From an uncultured Porphyromonadaceae bacterium (GTDB lineage: Bacteria > Bacteroidota > Bacteroidia > Bacteroidales > Muribaculaceae): a stretch of DNA of 16,860 nucleotides. Under the pieces are notes generated by a model. It made no database searches and had not been told where the DNA came from. It saw only the letters and a program-made list of their open reading frames with translations. The first letter of the stretch is position 1; every line of letters begins with the position of its first letter. Both the position numbers and the translations under genes were made by a program. The stretch lies in assembly GCA_900552325.1 (NCBI GenBank), contig URZG01000016.1:1-16860 (forward strand), read 5' to 3'. This document shows positions 8,004-15,826 of the stretch, piece by piece.

Positions 8004-9230
8004 ATGAGCAACTCACGTATCTCCCGGAGAATCCAGGCGCTTTCAGCCTCTCAGACCCTGGCTATGTCGCAGAAAAGCAGCGAATTGCGTGCGCAGGGCG
8101 TGGATGTGATCAATCTTTCGGTAGGGGAGCCTGACTTCCCTACGCCGGAGCATATCAAGGAGGCCGCGAAGCGGGCCATCGACGAGAACTATACCCACTA
8201 CACTCCTGTGCCGGGGTATATGGAGCTGCGCCGCGCTATCGCCGAGACGCTCCGACGTGAACATGGCGTGGAGTACGCTCCCGAGCAGATCGTAGTGTCG
8301 GGAGGCGCCAAGCAGGCGCTCAGCAACGCTGTGCTCGCTCTTGTCAACGAGGGTGACGAGGTGGTAATCCCCGTGCCCGCGTGGGTGAGCTATGTGGAGA
8401 TGGTCAAGCTGGCCGGAGGCGTGAACGTCACCGTGCCTGCCGGCATCGATCAGGATTTCAAGGTGACTCCGGCCCAGCTCGAGGCCGCCATCACTCCGGC
8501 CACGCGTCTGGTGATGCTCTGCTCCCCCTCCAATCCTTCGGGCGCCGTCTACACCCGCGATGAACTGCGCGGTCTGGTGGATGTGCTTGTGCGCCATCCG
8601 CAGGTGATGGTGATCGCCGACGAGATCTACGAACACATAAATTATACCGGCTCATACACCTCCCTGAGCGAGTTTCCCGAGATCGCCAACCGCCTGGTGC
8701 TGGTCAACGGCGTCTCCAAGGCATACGCCATGACCGGCTGGCGCATCGGATTCCTCGCCGCTCCGCTCGATGTGGCAAAGGCCGTGAGCAAGCTCCAGGG
8801 GCAGACCACCTCGGGCTGCTGCTCCATAGCCCAGAAGGCAGCCGAAGCCGCCTATACCGGTTCGCAGGCCCCCGTGGAGGAGATGCGCCGCGCTTTCGAG
8901 CGTCGCCGCGACCTGGTGGTCGACCTCGCCCGCGAGATCCCCGGCCTGAAAGTCAACGTTCCCGCCGGCGCCTTCTACCTTTTCCCGGAGGTCACCGCAT
9001 ACCTTGGAAAGAAATATACGGCCGGGGCTCCCGACGGTACTCAGGTGGAGAAAACAGTGGAGACCGACTCCGATCTGGCCATGTACCTTCTGGAAGAGGC
9101 GCACGTGGCCACAGTCGCTGGTTCGGCTTTCTGCCTCCCCGGCTACATCCGTCTGAGCTACGCCGCCTCCGACGAGAAACTTGCCGAAGCAATGGAGCGC
9201 ATCCGTATCGCCCTTGCCCGGCTTCACTGA
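8004..9230 (+). CDS. aspC: Pyridoxal-phosphate aminotransferase class I (aspartate aminotransferase-like)
   Basis: This is a fold-type I, class I aminotransferase (408 residues from ATG 8004), most like the I-beta aspartate/prephenate group, which exchanges amino groups between aspartate and 2-oxo acids. Visible hallmarks are INLSVGEPDFPTPEHIKEAA near the N-terminus, YTPVPGYMELRRAIAE, the phosphate-contacting SGGAKQAL, CSPSNPSGAVYT, VIADEIYEHINY, and SKAYAMTGWRIGF with the PLP-binding Lys239. The substrate-binding arginine is likely in the C-terminal LPGYIRLSYAAS. The frame is open upstream to a GTG at 7953, but that stretch contains the promoter and does not match the family, so 8004 is preferred. 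The exact substrate cannot be told from sequence; the gene symbol is the conventional one. tyrS follows 42 bases later, with no clear promoter between. Confidence 0.92.
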   Translation: MSNSRISRRIQALSASQTLAMSQKSSELRAQGVDVINLSVGEPDFPTPEHIKEAAKRAIDENYTHYTPVPGYMELRRAIAETLRREHGVEYAPEQIVVSGGAKQALSNAVLALVNEGDEVVIPVPAWVSYVEMVKLAGGVNVTVPAGIDQDFKVTPAQLEAAITPATRLVMLCSPSNPSGAVYTRDELRGLVDVLVRHPQVMVIADEIYEHINYTGSYTSLSEFPEIANRLVLVNGVSKAYAMTGWRIGFLAAPLDVAKAVSKLQGQTTSGCCSIAQKAAEAAYTGSQAPVEEMRRAFERRRDLVVDLAREIPGLKVNVPAGAFYLFPEVTAYLGKKYTAGAPDGTQVEKTVETDSDLAMYLLEEAHVATVAGSAFCLPGYIRLSYAASDEKLAEAMERIRIALARLH

Positions 9231-9272
9231 CAATAAGCCTCTCTTTTAACATCATATAGACCAATTTTACCA

Positions 9273-10568
9273 ATGGATTTCATAGAAGAACTGACGTGGC
9301 GCGGCATGATCCACCAGATGATGCCCGGCACCGAGGATGAACTCAAGAAAGGGATGACCGCCGCTTACCTCGGCATCGACCCGACGGCCGACTCCCTTCA
9401 TATCGGTCACCTCGTGGGGGTGATGATACTAAAACACTTCCAGCGTTGCGGCCACAAGCCCATCGCTCTTATCGGAGGCGCCACCGGCATGATCGGCGAC
9501 CCCTCCATGAAGAGCCAGGAGCGCAAGCTGCTCGATGTGGAGACCCTCCGTCACAATCAGGAGGCCATCCGCGCACAGCTGGCAAAATTCCTTGATTTCG
9601 ACTCCGACGCGCCCAACGCCGCCATCCTCGTCAACAACTACGACTGGATGAAGGACTACGGCTTCCTTGACTTTATCCGCGACATCGGCAAGTGTATCAC
9701 CGTCAACTACATGATGGCCAAGGAATCGGTGAAGAAACGCCTTTCCGGCGAGGCCGGCCAGGGTATGTCGTTCACCGAATTCTCCTACCAGCTCCTCCAG
9801 GGTTACGACTTCCTGTGGCTCTACCGCAACAAGGGATGCCGTCTGCAGCTCGGCGGTTCCGACCAGTGGGGCAACATCACCACCGGCACCGAGCTTATCC
9901 GTCGCCTCGAAGGAGCCGACGACGCTTTCGCCCTCACCTGCCCGCTGATCACCAAAGCCGACGGCGGCAAGTTCGGCAAGACCGAGAGTGGCAACGTATG
10001 GCTCGACCCCGCGCGCACATCCCCTTACCAGTTCTACCAGTTCTGGCTCAACGTATCCGACGCCGACGCCGAGAAATACATCAAGATCTTCACCGTGCTG
10101 CCGCGCGAGGAGGTGGAGGCGCTTGTGGAACAGCAGCGTCAGGATCCGGGCCAGCGTCCGCTCCAGAAGCGTCTGGCAAAGGAGATCACCACTATGGTAC
10201 ACTCGGCCGAGGATTACGAGGCCGCCGTGGAGGCATCGCAGATACTTTTCAGCAACAAGGCCGCCGACTCTCTCCGCAAGATCGACGAGCGCACGCTGCT
10301 CGATGTGTTCGCCGGCGTGCCCCAGTATGAGGTGTCGCTCCAGGAGATCCGCGACGGCATCCAGCTCGCCGACCTCCTTACCGACCGCGCACCGGTGTTC
10401 CCTTCCAAAGGGGAGCTCCGCAAACTCGCCCAAGGCGGCGGCTTCGCCGTAAACAAGGAGAAGGTTGCCGATCCCTACACACCCGCCACGGAGGATATGC
10501 TGCTCAACGGCAAGTATATCCTCGTGCAGAAGGGCAAAAAGAACTATTTCCTGCTCAAAGCCGTCTGA
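9273..10568 (+). CDS. tyrS: Tyrosyl-tRNA synthetase
   Basis: This enzyme charges tRNA-Tyr with tyrosine (431 residues, usual for bacterial TyrRS). It is a class I synthetase: the ATP-binding HIGH motif is intact at 43-46 (SLHIGHLVGV), the tyrosine-binding block GGSDQWGN starts at residue 194, and the KMSKS-equivalent is KFGKT at 233-237, typical of the bacterial TyrRS group. The C-terminal part (about 350-431) is the S4-like RNA-binding domain, with FPSKGELRKLAQGGGFAVN. ATG at 9273 gives the standard N-terminus. It is encoded on the same strand between the aminotransferase and lptD with short gaps (42 bases each side), compatible with one transcript. Confidence 0.97.
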   Translation: MDFIEELTWRGMIHQMMPGTEDELKKGMTAAYLGIDPTADSLHIGHLVGVMILKHFQRCGHKPIALIGGATGMIGDPSMKSQERKLLDVETLRHNQEAIRAQLAKFLDFDSDAPNAAILVNNYDWMKDYGFLDFIRDIGKCITVNYMMAKESVKKRLSGEAGQGMSFTEFSYQLLQGYDFLWLYRNKGCRLQLGGSDQWGNITTGTELIRRLEGADDAFALTCPLITKADGGKFGKTESGNVWLDPARTSPYQFYQFWLNVSDADAEKYIKIFTVLPREEVEALVEQQRQDPGQRPLQKRLAKEITTMVHSAEDYEAAVEASQILFSNKAADSLRKIDERTLLDVFAGVPQYEVSLQEIRDGIQLADLLTDRAPVFPSKGELRKLAQGGGFAVNKEKVADPYTPATEDMLLNGKYILVQKGKKNYFLLKAV

Positions 10569-10610
10569 CCGTCCGCCGCGACAGTCAGGCGCTTCCGGGC
10601 CATCACTATT

Positions 10611-13487
10611 TTGCGTAACAGAAGCCTTTACATACTGCTTGTATTCGCTGCCAGCCTCGTTGCGGGACCTTTATTCTCCCGCGACGGGCTGGTCGCGTCG
10701 AAAAGTGTGCCCGAGCGCGACACGGTAGCGGCCGATGCCGTAACGGCTGACGCCACGGTGCCGCAAACCGCTGTACCTGTCCCGCCCGAAGGGATTCCGG
10801 CCGCCTCTTTCAGCGGATTCGACGCTGTAGCTGACAGCAGTGCGCTCCCCGGTGAAGGATTTGCCGCGGATTCCGTTGCCGTCGACACCCTGGCACCCGA
10901 CACGATGGCTGCCGCGCCGGCTGCCGTCCTTCCGAAGCGCCCCTCGCGCATACGCCGCGAGAAGGTCGATCTCGATAATCAGGTGGTATTCTCCTGCGCC
11001 GACTCCATGGTGATGATAGGGCGCAAGATGACCTACATGTACGGCGACGGCAAGGTGGACTACGGCGACCTGAAGCTCCAGGCCGCCGACATTGCCCTTG
11101 ACCTTGACCGCTCGGAGGTTGAGGCCACCGGTGTGATTGATACCCTCGGTGAGATGCAGGGGCGTCCGGTATTCGAGCAAGGGGGCTCCGAGTACGAGTC
11201 GGAGTCGATGCGCTACAACTTCAAGTCCAAGCGCGGTTTCATCACCAACGTGGCCACGCAGCAGGGGGAGGGTTATCTCACCGGTGGAACCACCAAAAAG
11301 ACCGAGAACGATGAGTATTATATCGAGAACGGCCGCTACTCCACCTGCGACGACCATGAGCACCCCCACTTCTGGCTCCAGCTCACCCGCGCCAAGGTGC
11401 GCCCCAAGAAGAATATCGTCACCGGACCGGCCTATATGGTGCTCGCCGGTCTTCCGCTCCCGCTGGCGGTGCCGTTCGGCTATTTTCCGTTCAGCGACAA
11501 ATACGCCTCCGGAATCATCGTGCCCACTTTCGGCGATGACTACAACCGCGGTTTCTATCTTTCGGACGGCGGTTATTATTTCGCCATCAACGATTATGTG
11601 GATCTGGCGCTCACCGGCGAAATCTACACCAAAGGTTCCTGGGGCCTTTCGGCGCAGTCGACCTACGCCAAACGTTACAAGTTCAGCGGCCGTTTCAGCG
11701 TGAACTACCTCAAGAGTATCTACGGCGAAAAGGGTGATCCCGACTACAATGCCTCTACCAACTTCCAGGTAATATGGAACCACTCGCAGGACTCCAAGGC
11801 GAATCCCAACATGTCGCTTTCGGCTTCCGTTAACTTTACTACCTCCGGTTATACCCGCAACAACGTAAACTCCTACTACTCATCGGCTTTTACCGAGAAT
11901 ACCAAGAGTTCGACGGTCAACCTAACTTACCGTTTCCCGCAGTCGAAGTGGTCGCTATCCACTTCGATGAACATATCGCAGCGCACACAGGACTCCACGC
12001 TCGCGGTGTCGTTCCCCAACCTCACCGTCACCATGTCGCAGACCTATCCTTTCAAGCGCAAGCGCGCCGTAGGCTCCGAGCGGTGGTATGAGAAGATACG
12101 AATGTCCTATTCTGGGCAGCTGCAGAACTCGCTGACCGCCAAGCAGAACGAATTCTTCAAGAAGTCGCTCATCAAAGACTGGCGCAACGGCATGAAGCAC
12201 AACATCCCCGTTTCGGCCACTTTCTCCATCTTCAAATATCTGAACTTCACCCCGTCGATCAACATCACCGACCGAATGTACACGCAGAAGGTGCGTCGCC
12301 AGTGGGATCCCGCCGCGTCGGCCGAGGTGGCCGACACCACATACTCGCTCTATAATGTGTGGGATTTCAACGCTTCGGTGTCGCTTGACACTAAACTTTA
12401 CGGTTTCTATCAGCCTCTGCCGTTCTTGGGTGACAAGGTGAAGATGATCCGCCACGTGTTCACCCCCACCATCTCCTTCTCCGGGGCGCCCGACTTCGGT
12501 TCGTCGTGGTTCGGCTATTACGGCTCCTATGATTACACCGATGCCCAGGGGAATACGCAGCGCAGAGAGTACTCGATGTTCCCCAACGCGCTCTTCGGCG
12601 TGCCCGGAAAGGGAAAGACCGGCGCCGTGTCGGTGTCACTCGCCAATAACCTGGAGATGAAAGTGAAAAGCGACAACGACTCCATCGGCGAGAAAAAGAT
12701 CTCGCTGATCGAGAACTTCACCGTGTCGCAGAGCTACAACTTCGCCGCCGACTCGCTGCGGTGGAGCAACATCAACACTTCCATCCTTCTGCGCCTCACC
12801 AAGCAGTTCAACCTCTCGCTGGCCGCCACGTGGGATGTCTACACATACGCCCTCAACTCCGCCGGCAATCCCGTGCGCGTGAACCGCACCCGCCTACAGG
12901 CCGGCAAGGGGCTGGGACGCCTTTCGTCGACCGGTACCTCATTCTCTTATACCATCAACAACGACACTTTCCGCAAAAAGAAATCCGCCGACGACAAAGG
13001 GGCAGGTAGCTCCTCCAACGACGACAACTGGGGTGGCGACAACGGCGACCTCACCTCCGGCAACGGACCCGACAACGGTTCGGGCAGCGACGATCTGGTG
13101 CTTGATTCCGACGGATATGTGCCGTGGACCGTGCCGTGGAGTCTGTCGCTCAACTATTCGATAAATTACTCCTACGGCGCCTTCAACAAGAAGAAAATGG
13201 AGTACGACGGGAAGATCACGCAGAATCTCTCCCTCTCGGGCAACATACGCCCGACGAAGAACTGGCAGTTCGCCGCCTCAGCGTCGTTTAACTTCGAGAC
13301 CAAGAAACTGGCCTACATGAACCTCAACATCTCGCGTGACCTCCACTGTTTCACCATGCGCGCATCTGTCATCCCCGTCGGACCCTATAAGAGCTATAAC
13401 TTCCACATCTCCGTGAAGTCGTCGCTCCTCTCCGATCTCAAGTACGACAAGCGCTCCTCCACCTCCAACGGCGTCAAATGGTATTGA
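10611..13487 (+). CDS. lptD: LPS-assembly protein LptD-like outer-membrane beta-barrel
   Basis: Large outer-membrane protein (958 residues) expected to insert lipopolysaccharide into the outer leaflet. It starts with a signal peptide (RNRSLYILLVFAASLVAG). A low-complexity Ala/Val/Asp/Pro stretch runs to about residue 115. An OstA/LptA-like domain follows (about 118-260, with the repeated pattern YGDGKVDYGDLKLQAADIAL). The LptD barrel domain runs from about 290 to the end, rich in alternating aromatic strands (YFPFSDKYASGIIVPTFGDD is characteristic). A Gly/Asp/Asn/Ser-rich insert at about 789-833 probably forms an exposed loop or disordered segment. No in-frame ATG exists between the tyrS stop and the chosen TTG at 10611, which directly precedes the signal peptide. 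The usual LptE partner gene is not in the window. Confidence 0.9.
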   Translation: MRNRSLYILLVFAASLVAGPLFSRDGLVASKSVPERDTVAADAVTADATVPQTAVPVPPEGIPAASFSGFDAVADSSALPGEGFAADSVAVDTLAPDTMAAAPAAVLPKRPSRIRREKVDLDNQVVFSCADSMVMIGRKMTYMYGDGKVDYGDLKLQAADIALDLDRSEVEATGVIDTLGEMQGRPVFEQGGSEYESESMRYNFKSKRGFITNVATQQGEGYLTGGTTKKTENDEYYIENGRYSTCDDHEHPHFWLQLTRAKVRPKKNIVTGPAYMVLAGLPLPLAVPFGYFPFSDKYASGIIVPTFGDDYNRGFYLSDGGYYFAINDYVDLALTGEIYTKGSWGLSAQSTYAKRYKFSGRFSVNYLKSIYGEKGDPDYNASTNFQVIWNHSQDSKANPNMSLSASVNFTTSGYTRNNVNSYYSSAFTENTKSSTVNLTYRFPQSKWSLSTSMNISQRTQDSTLAVSFPNLTVTMSQTYPFKRKRAVGSERWYEKIRMSYSGQLQNSLTAKQNEFFKKSLIKDWRNGMKHNIPVSATFSIFKYLNFTPSINITDRMYTQKVRRQWDPAASAEVADTTYSLYNVWDFNASVSLDTKLYGFYQPLPFLGDKVKMIRHVFTPTISFSGAPDFGSSWFGYYGSYDYTDAQGNTQRREYSMFPNALFGVPGKGKTGAVSVSLANNLEMKVKSDNDSIGEKKISLIENFTVSQSYNFAADSLRWSNINTSILLRLTKQFNLSLAATWDVYTYALNSAGNPVRVNRTRLQAGKGLGRLSSTGTSFSYTINNDTFRKKKSADDKGAGSSSNDDNWGGDNGDLTSGNGPDNGSGSDDLVLDSDGYVPWTVPWSLSLNYSINYSYGAFNKKKMEYDGKITQNLSLSGNIRPTKNWQFAASASFNFETKKLAYMNLNISRDLHCFTMRASVIPVGPYKSYNFHISVKSSLLSDLKYDKRSSTSNGVKWY

Positions 13488-13520
13488 CAGTCAACTGTTC
13501 CAAACTGTCGAAATTGACTG
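13488..13520 (+). repeat. Inverted repeat just after lptD, possible weak terminator
   Basis: CAGTCAA (13488-13494) and TTGACTG (13514-13520) are exact complements immediately after the lptD stop codon. A nested alternative pairs GACAGT (13486-13491) with ACTGTC (13504-13509). There is no T-run after the stem, so it is not a typical intrinsic terminator. It may stabilise the 3' end of the lptD transcript. Confidence 0.4.
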
Positions 13521-13534
13521 AAATACCACTTATT

Positions 13535-13566
13535 TTTGGAGAATTGAAAAGGAATTTGTAACTTTG
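13535..13566 (+). promoter_or_regulatory. Bacteroidota-type promoter of tRNA-Gln
   Basis: TTTG at 13535-13538 and TAACTTTG at 13559-13566 match the -33 and -7 consensus exactly, with a 20-base spacer. Transcription would start near 13573, about 40 bases before the mature tRNA. The leader contains a small hairpin AGGGG/CCCCT (13580-13584/13591-13595). Confidence 0.85.
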
Positions 13567-13611
13567 TGGCTGACTTTAGAGGGGATTACACCCCTTTGGG
13601 TCGATAAGGAT

Positions 13612-13682
13612 TGACTTATGGTGTAATGGTAGCACTGCAGTTTTTGGTTCTGCCTGTCCTGGTTCGAATCCGGGTAAGTCAA
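13612..13682 (+). tRNA. tRNA-Gln (anticodon UUG)
   Basis: A complete cloverleaf can be folded. The 7-base acceptor is TGACTTA (13612-13618) with TAAGTCA (13675-13681) and discriminator A (13682). The D-arm is GTGT/GCAC with loop AATGGTA, and the anticodon loop is TTTTGGT with anticodon TTG. A 4-base variable loop follows, then the T-arm CCTGG-TTCGAAT-CCGGG. The 31-39 position is a T-T mismatch. The 3' CCA is not encoded (CAC follows the discriminator), so it must be added after transcription. It has its own promoter and terminator, so it is a single-gene unit. Confidence 0.96.
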
Positions 13683-13689
13683 CACCTCG

Positions 13690-13726
13690 CAGCGCCTGAG
13701 CGAAAGCTCAGGCGCTGATTTTTTTA
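13690..13726 (+). terminator. Rho-independent terminator after tRNA-Gln
   Basis: A perfect 12-base stem CAGCGCCTGAGC (13690-13701) / GCTCAGGCGCTG (13706-13717) is closed by a GAAA tetraloop. A run of seven T (13719-13725) follows the A at 13718. A very strong intrinsic terminator, 8 bases after the tRNA. Confidence 0.96.
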
Positions 13727-14020
13727 TTGGCGGAGGCGCCATGAGATGCATTGACGGATACTGCTCGCATCTCACTTCTATTGTTTAGAAAAATACTCCA
13801 TTATCAAATACTAATATCTTCACGAAAAAAATGTTTACTTTTATTCATTTTCGGTATTATATAATGGAGACAGATAAACAACTTACAAAACTATAAAAGA
13901 CAAGTAACAATGAGACTGTTTTAGTACATTCAGAACTAAAAAACATGATATAAAGATCATCGTAAATTAAAGTATTTGATACAAATGCTTTACCTATAAA
14001 TTTCAATCTATATTAAAATT
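13727..14020. other. AT-rich intergenic stretch downstream of tRNA-Gln
   Basis: About 290 bases without a credible gene in any frame. It begins with a GGCGCC palindrome and an inverted repeat TGAGATGC (13742-13749) / GCATCTCA (13767-13774) around a 17-base loop. From about 13775 it becomes markedly AT-rich, unlike the GC-rich DNA up to the tRNA. The change in composition right after a tRNA terminator suggests the edge of acquired DNA. No copy of the tRNA 3' end was seen further along. Confidence 0.6.
13975..14004 (+). promoter_or_regulatory. Candidate promoter of the ADP-ribosylglycohydrolase gene
   Basis: TTTG at 13975-13978 and TAAATTTC at 13997-14004 (one mismatch to TAnnTTTG) are separated by 18 bases, slightly short of the usual spacing. 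The start site would fall just before the ATG at 14021, giving a very short leader, as at the aminotransferase gene. In AT-rich DNA such a match can arise by chance. Confidence 0.4.
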
Positions 14021-14977
14021 ATGGAGAAGAACAACTCTATAGAGGACAGAATAATGGGATGTCTGTATGGGCAAGCCATCGGAAATGCCTTAGGATTATT
14101 TTGTGAAGACATGAGTAAGACACAAATTAAATCCGAATTTGCAAATCAAGTCACCAAATATTCCGATTGCGATCCAACCGGAAAAGGCTTTTGGCAGGAT
14201 GATGATACAAATCAAATGCTATGCCTCCTAAATGAATATTTAGATCACGGGTGCATAACAGAAAAGGGTGCTGCTAAAAAGATTTTAAATTGGCTTCAAA
14301 CAGATGGATGTGGATGTGGCTATCATACTTATGCAGTCCTTTCAGATCCCGATTATGCCGAAAGCCCGATTAATGTTTCAAAAAAAATCTGGGAACAAGC
14401 AGGTGCTCAAAGTGCCCCCAATGGAGCTATAATGAGAACATCTGTAGTGGGTATCTGGAAGGACAACGTAGAGAATAATGCCATAACGGCCGCTCAAATC
14501 ACACATTATGATCCTAGATGTGTAGGGTCTGCAGTGATATCATCAATAATTATAAACCAGTTGATATGGTATAATAAAATATTTGACATTGATGATATTG
14601 TCGAGATTGCGCAAAGATATGACAAAAGGCTCATTGAATGGATTGAAACGGCAAAATACAAGCCAATCGCATGCTTGAACCTGGATATAGTACCTGGCAC
14701 CGGCTATACAGGTCGAACTCTTGGTTCTGCATTATGGGCATACTGGCAGGCAAAATCTTTTGAAGACGGACTTATTTCTATCGTGAATGAGGGCGGTGAT
14801 ACAGATACAAATGCTGCTATCTCATGTGCTATTTTAGGCGCAAAATTCGGATATAGCTCTATACCTTCCCATTATATAGAAAAATTATGGGATGTGGAAG
14901 CGTATTCGAATATAGTAGAGCATTTTACCAAATGTGTAATGGCTAAATTTCAGAAAACGCCGGAAGCGAAGTCATAA
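14021..14977 (+). CDS. ADP-ribosylglycohydrolase family protein (DraG/ARH-like)
   Basis: This predicted cytoplasmic magnesium-dependent hydrolase removes ADP-ribose from modified proteins or other targets (318 residues, usual family length). The family motifs are in order: GCLYGQAIGNALG (13-25), WQDDDTNQ (58-65) with the metal-binding acidic cluster, SAPNGAIMRTSVVGI (131-145), ITHYDPRCVGSA (160-171), and the C-terminal metal motif GGDTDTNAA (258-266). Two positions differ from the commonest form: the Asp of GDALG is Asn22, and the first Thr/Ser of the TDDT motif appears as Asp60. The remaining metal ligands look intact, so activity is likely. No partner ADP-ribosyltransferase is visible in the window. 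Low GC compared with lptD and tyrS suggests lateral acquisition. Target unknown: protein, nucleic acid or small molecule. Confidence 0.9.
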   Translation: MEKNNSIEDRIMGCLYGQAIGNALGLFCEDMSKTQIKSEFANQVTKYSDCDPTGKGFWQDDDTNQMLCLLNEYLDHGCITEKGAAKKILNWLQTDGCGCGYHTYAVLSDPDYAESPINVSKKIWEQAGAQSAPNGAIMRTSVVGIWKDNVENNAITAAQITHYDPRCVGSAVISSIIINQLIWYNKIFDIDDIVEIAQRYDKRLIEWIETAKYKPIACLNLDIVPGTGYTGRTLGSALWAYWQAKSFEDGLISIVNEGGDTDTNAAISCAILGAKFGYSSIPSHYIEKLWDVEAYSNIVEHFTKCVMAKFQKTPEAKS

Positions 14978-15025
14978 CGTTAGACATGCATCCACAATAA
15001 CTCGTTTTTAACGGAACAATCGAAA

Positions 15026-15106
15026 ATGATGTTTCTGATTGATTCGTTCTATTCGCTTATGGCTCATGGTACAAAAAGCTCAATAGAATATATCTTTGAA
15101 AAATAA
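15026..15106 (+). CDS. Possible 26-residue peptide or C-terminal gene remnant
   Basis: Between the ADP-ribosylglycohydrolase and the lipoprotein, an ATG at 15026 opens 26 codons ending TAA (15104-15106). The peptide has protein-like composition: MMFLIDSFYSLMAHG, then a charged end with IEYIFEK. The same frame is open upstream from a TAG near 14984, so the piece could be the surviving end of a longer gene. It faintly recalls the ends of small Bacteroidota accessory proteins, but this is a recollection and not an alignment. It may equally be chance. Confidence 0.2.
   Translation: MMFLIDSFYSLMAHGTKSSIEYIFEK
15091..15098 (+). promoter_or_regulatory. Possible -7 element upstream of the TPR lipoprotein
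   Basis: TATCTTTG matches TAnnTTTG exactly, about 90 bases before the lipoprotein ATG, but no convincing -33 TTTG lies at the right distance. By chance several such octamers are expected in a window this long. The spacer 14978-15187 otherwise holds only the short open frame at 15026-15106. Confidence 0.25.
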
Positions 15107-15187
15107 CACATAAAGGTCTATAAAATGGAGAGAGTAATCAACGATAGTGGATTATTTCATTCTATTTTGATGTAATTTAAGGAATTT

Positions 15188-15811
15188 ATGAAAAGTAAAG
15201 CGATTGGCCTTATTGCCGTACTCCTGATGTTGTTCGGTTGCAAAAAATCGGATAACACTTATCATAAATATTATGAAGATGATGGTTGCGAATATGACTA
15301 CACTATAGTCTATCCTGATGGAATTGATTTCGTAACGGCAGAGCGGTACGCCTCTTTCGATATTGCCAACGATCATCATTCAATAGTGGAGTTAATGGAT
15401 AGCCTTATAAATGCAGGGACGTCACTTGACTTCTGGTGTAACGACTATTACAGAGCCATGAAAGAGACAATGCCCTATGACAGCATACTGCCACGCTTGC
15501 TACATTTGCAAGAGTGCGAACCATCCAATCCGTCAGTCTACTCACTCATTGGCTATACATACAATCATTTAGGAGACACGCTTAAATCATTTGAGTCATT
15601 CCGTAGAGGACTCGACTTAGCGCCCGAAAATAGCAAACTGTGGTATGGCATGGGGCTTGTGGCATCGCAGAACGCAGATACTATCTTTGCCATAAGCTGT
15701 TTTAAACATTCTCTCGATTTAGCAAAGAAACAGAATTTTGAATCACAAATCAAATTGAGTCAATATATGGTTGAGTCACTTGAAGAAAAATATGACGTCT
15801 CTGCAAATTAG
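15188..15811 (+). CDS. Putative lipoprotein with tetratricopeptide repeats
   Basis: A 207-residue predicted lipoprotein. The N-terminus KSKAIGLIAVLLMLFGC is a type II signal peptide with the lipobox LFGC; Cys18 would be lipidated. KKSDN follows the cysteine, a lysine- and Asp-containing start only partly like the Bacteroidota surface-export signal, so surface exposure is uncertain. Residues about 115-182 form two TPR-like helical pairs (SLIGYTYNHLGDTLKSFESF, then WYGMGLVASQNADTIFAISC), suggesting protein-protein contact. The middle part is unrecognised. It is AT-rich like the ADP-ribosylglycohydrolase gene upstream, from which it is separated by 210 bases, so a shared transcript is possible but not evident. 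Specific function unknown. Confidence 0.75.
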   Translation: MKSKAIGLIAVLLMLFGCKKSDNTYHKYYEDDGCEYDYTIVYPDGIDFVTAERYASFDIANDHHSIVELMDSLINAGTSLDFWCNDYYRAMKETMPYDSILPRLLHLQECEPSNPSVYSLIGYTYNHLGDTLKSFESFRRGLDLAPENSKLWYGMGLVASQNADTIFAISCFKHSLDLAKKQNFESQIKLSQYMVESLEEKYDVSAN

Positions 15812-15826
15812 TTCTATTTAATAACG

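Noticed and set aside
9429..10433. Long minus-strand open frame (334 codons) opposite tyrS
   Set aside because: It is a GC-rich shadow of a clearly recognisable tyrosyl-tRNA synthetase, has no family features, and is low in complexity (Val/Gly/Leu/Glu rich).
10607..10614. TATTTTG just before lptD as a -7 promoter element
   Set aside because: It is one base short of TAnnTTTG and overlaps the start codon, so it could not drive a transcript containing the start.
10671..11783. Long minus-strand open frame (370 codons) opposite the lptD 5' half
   Set aside because: It mirrors the codon pattern of lptD and resembles no known protein; signal peptide and OstA domain support the plus strand.
13530..13775. 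Minus-strand open frame (81 codons) over the tRNA-Gln region
   Set aside because: It covers the tRNA, its promoter and its terminator, and has no protein family features.
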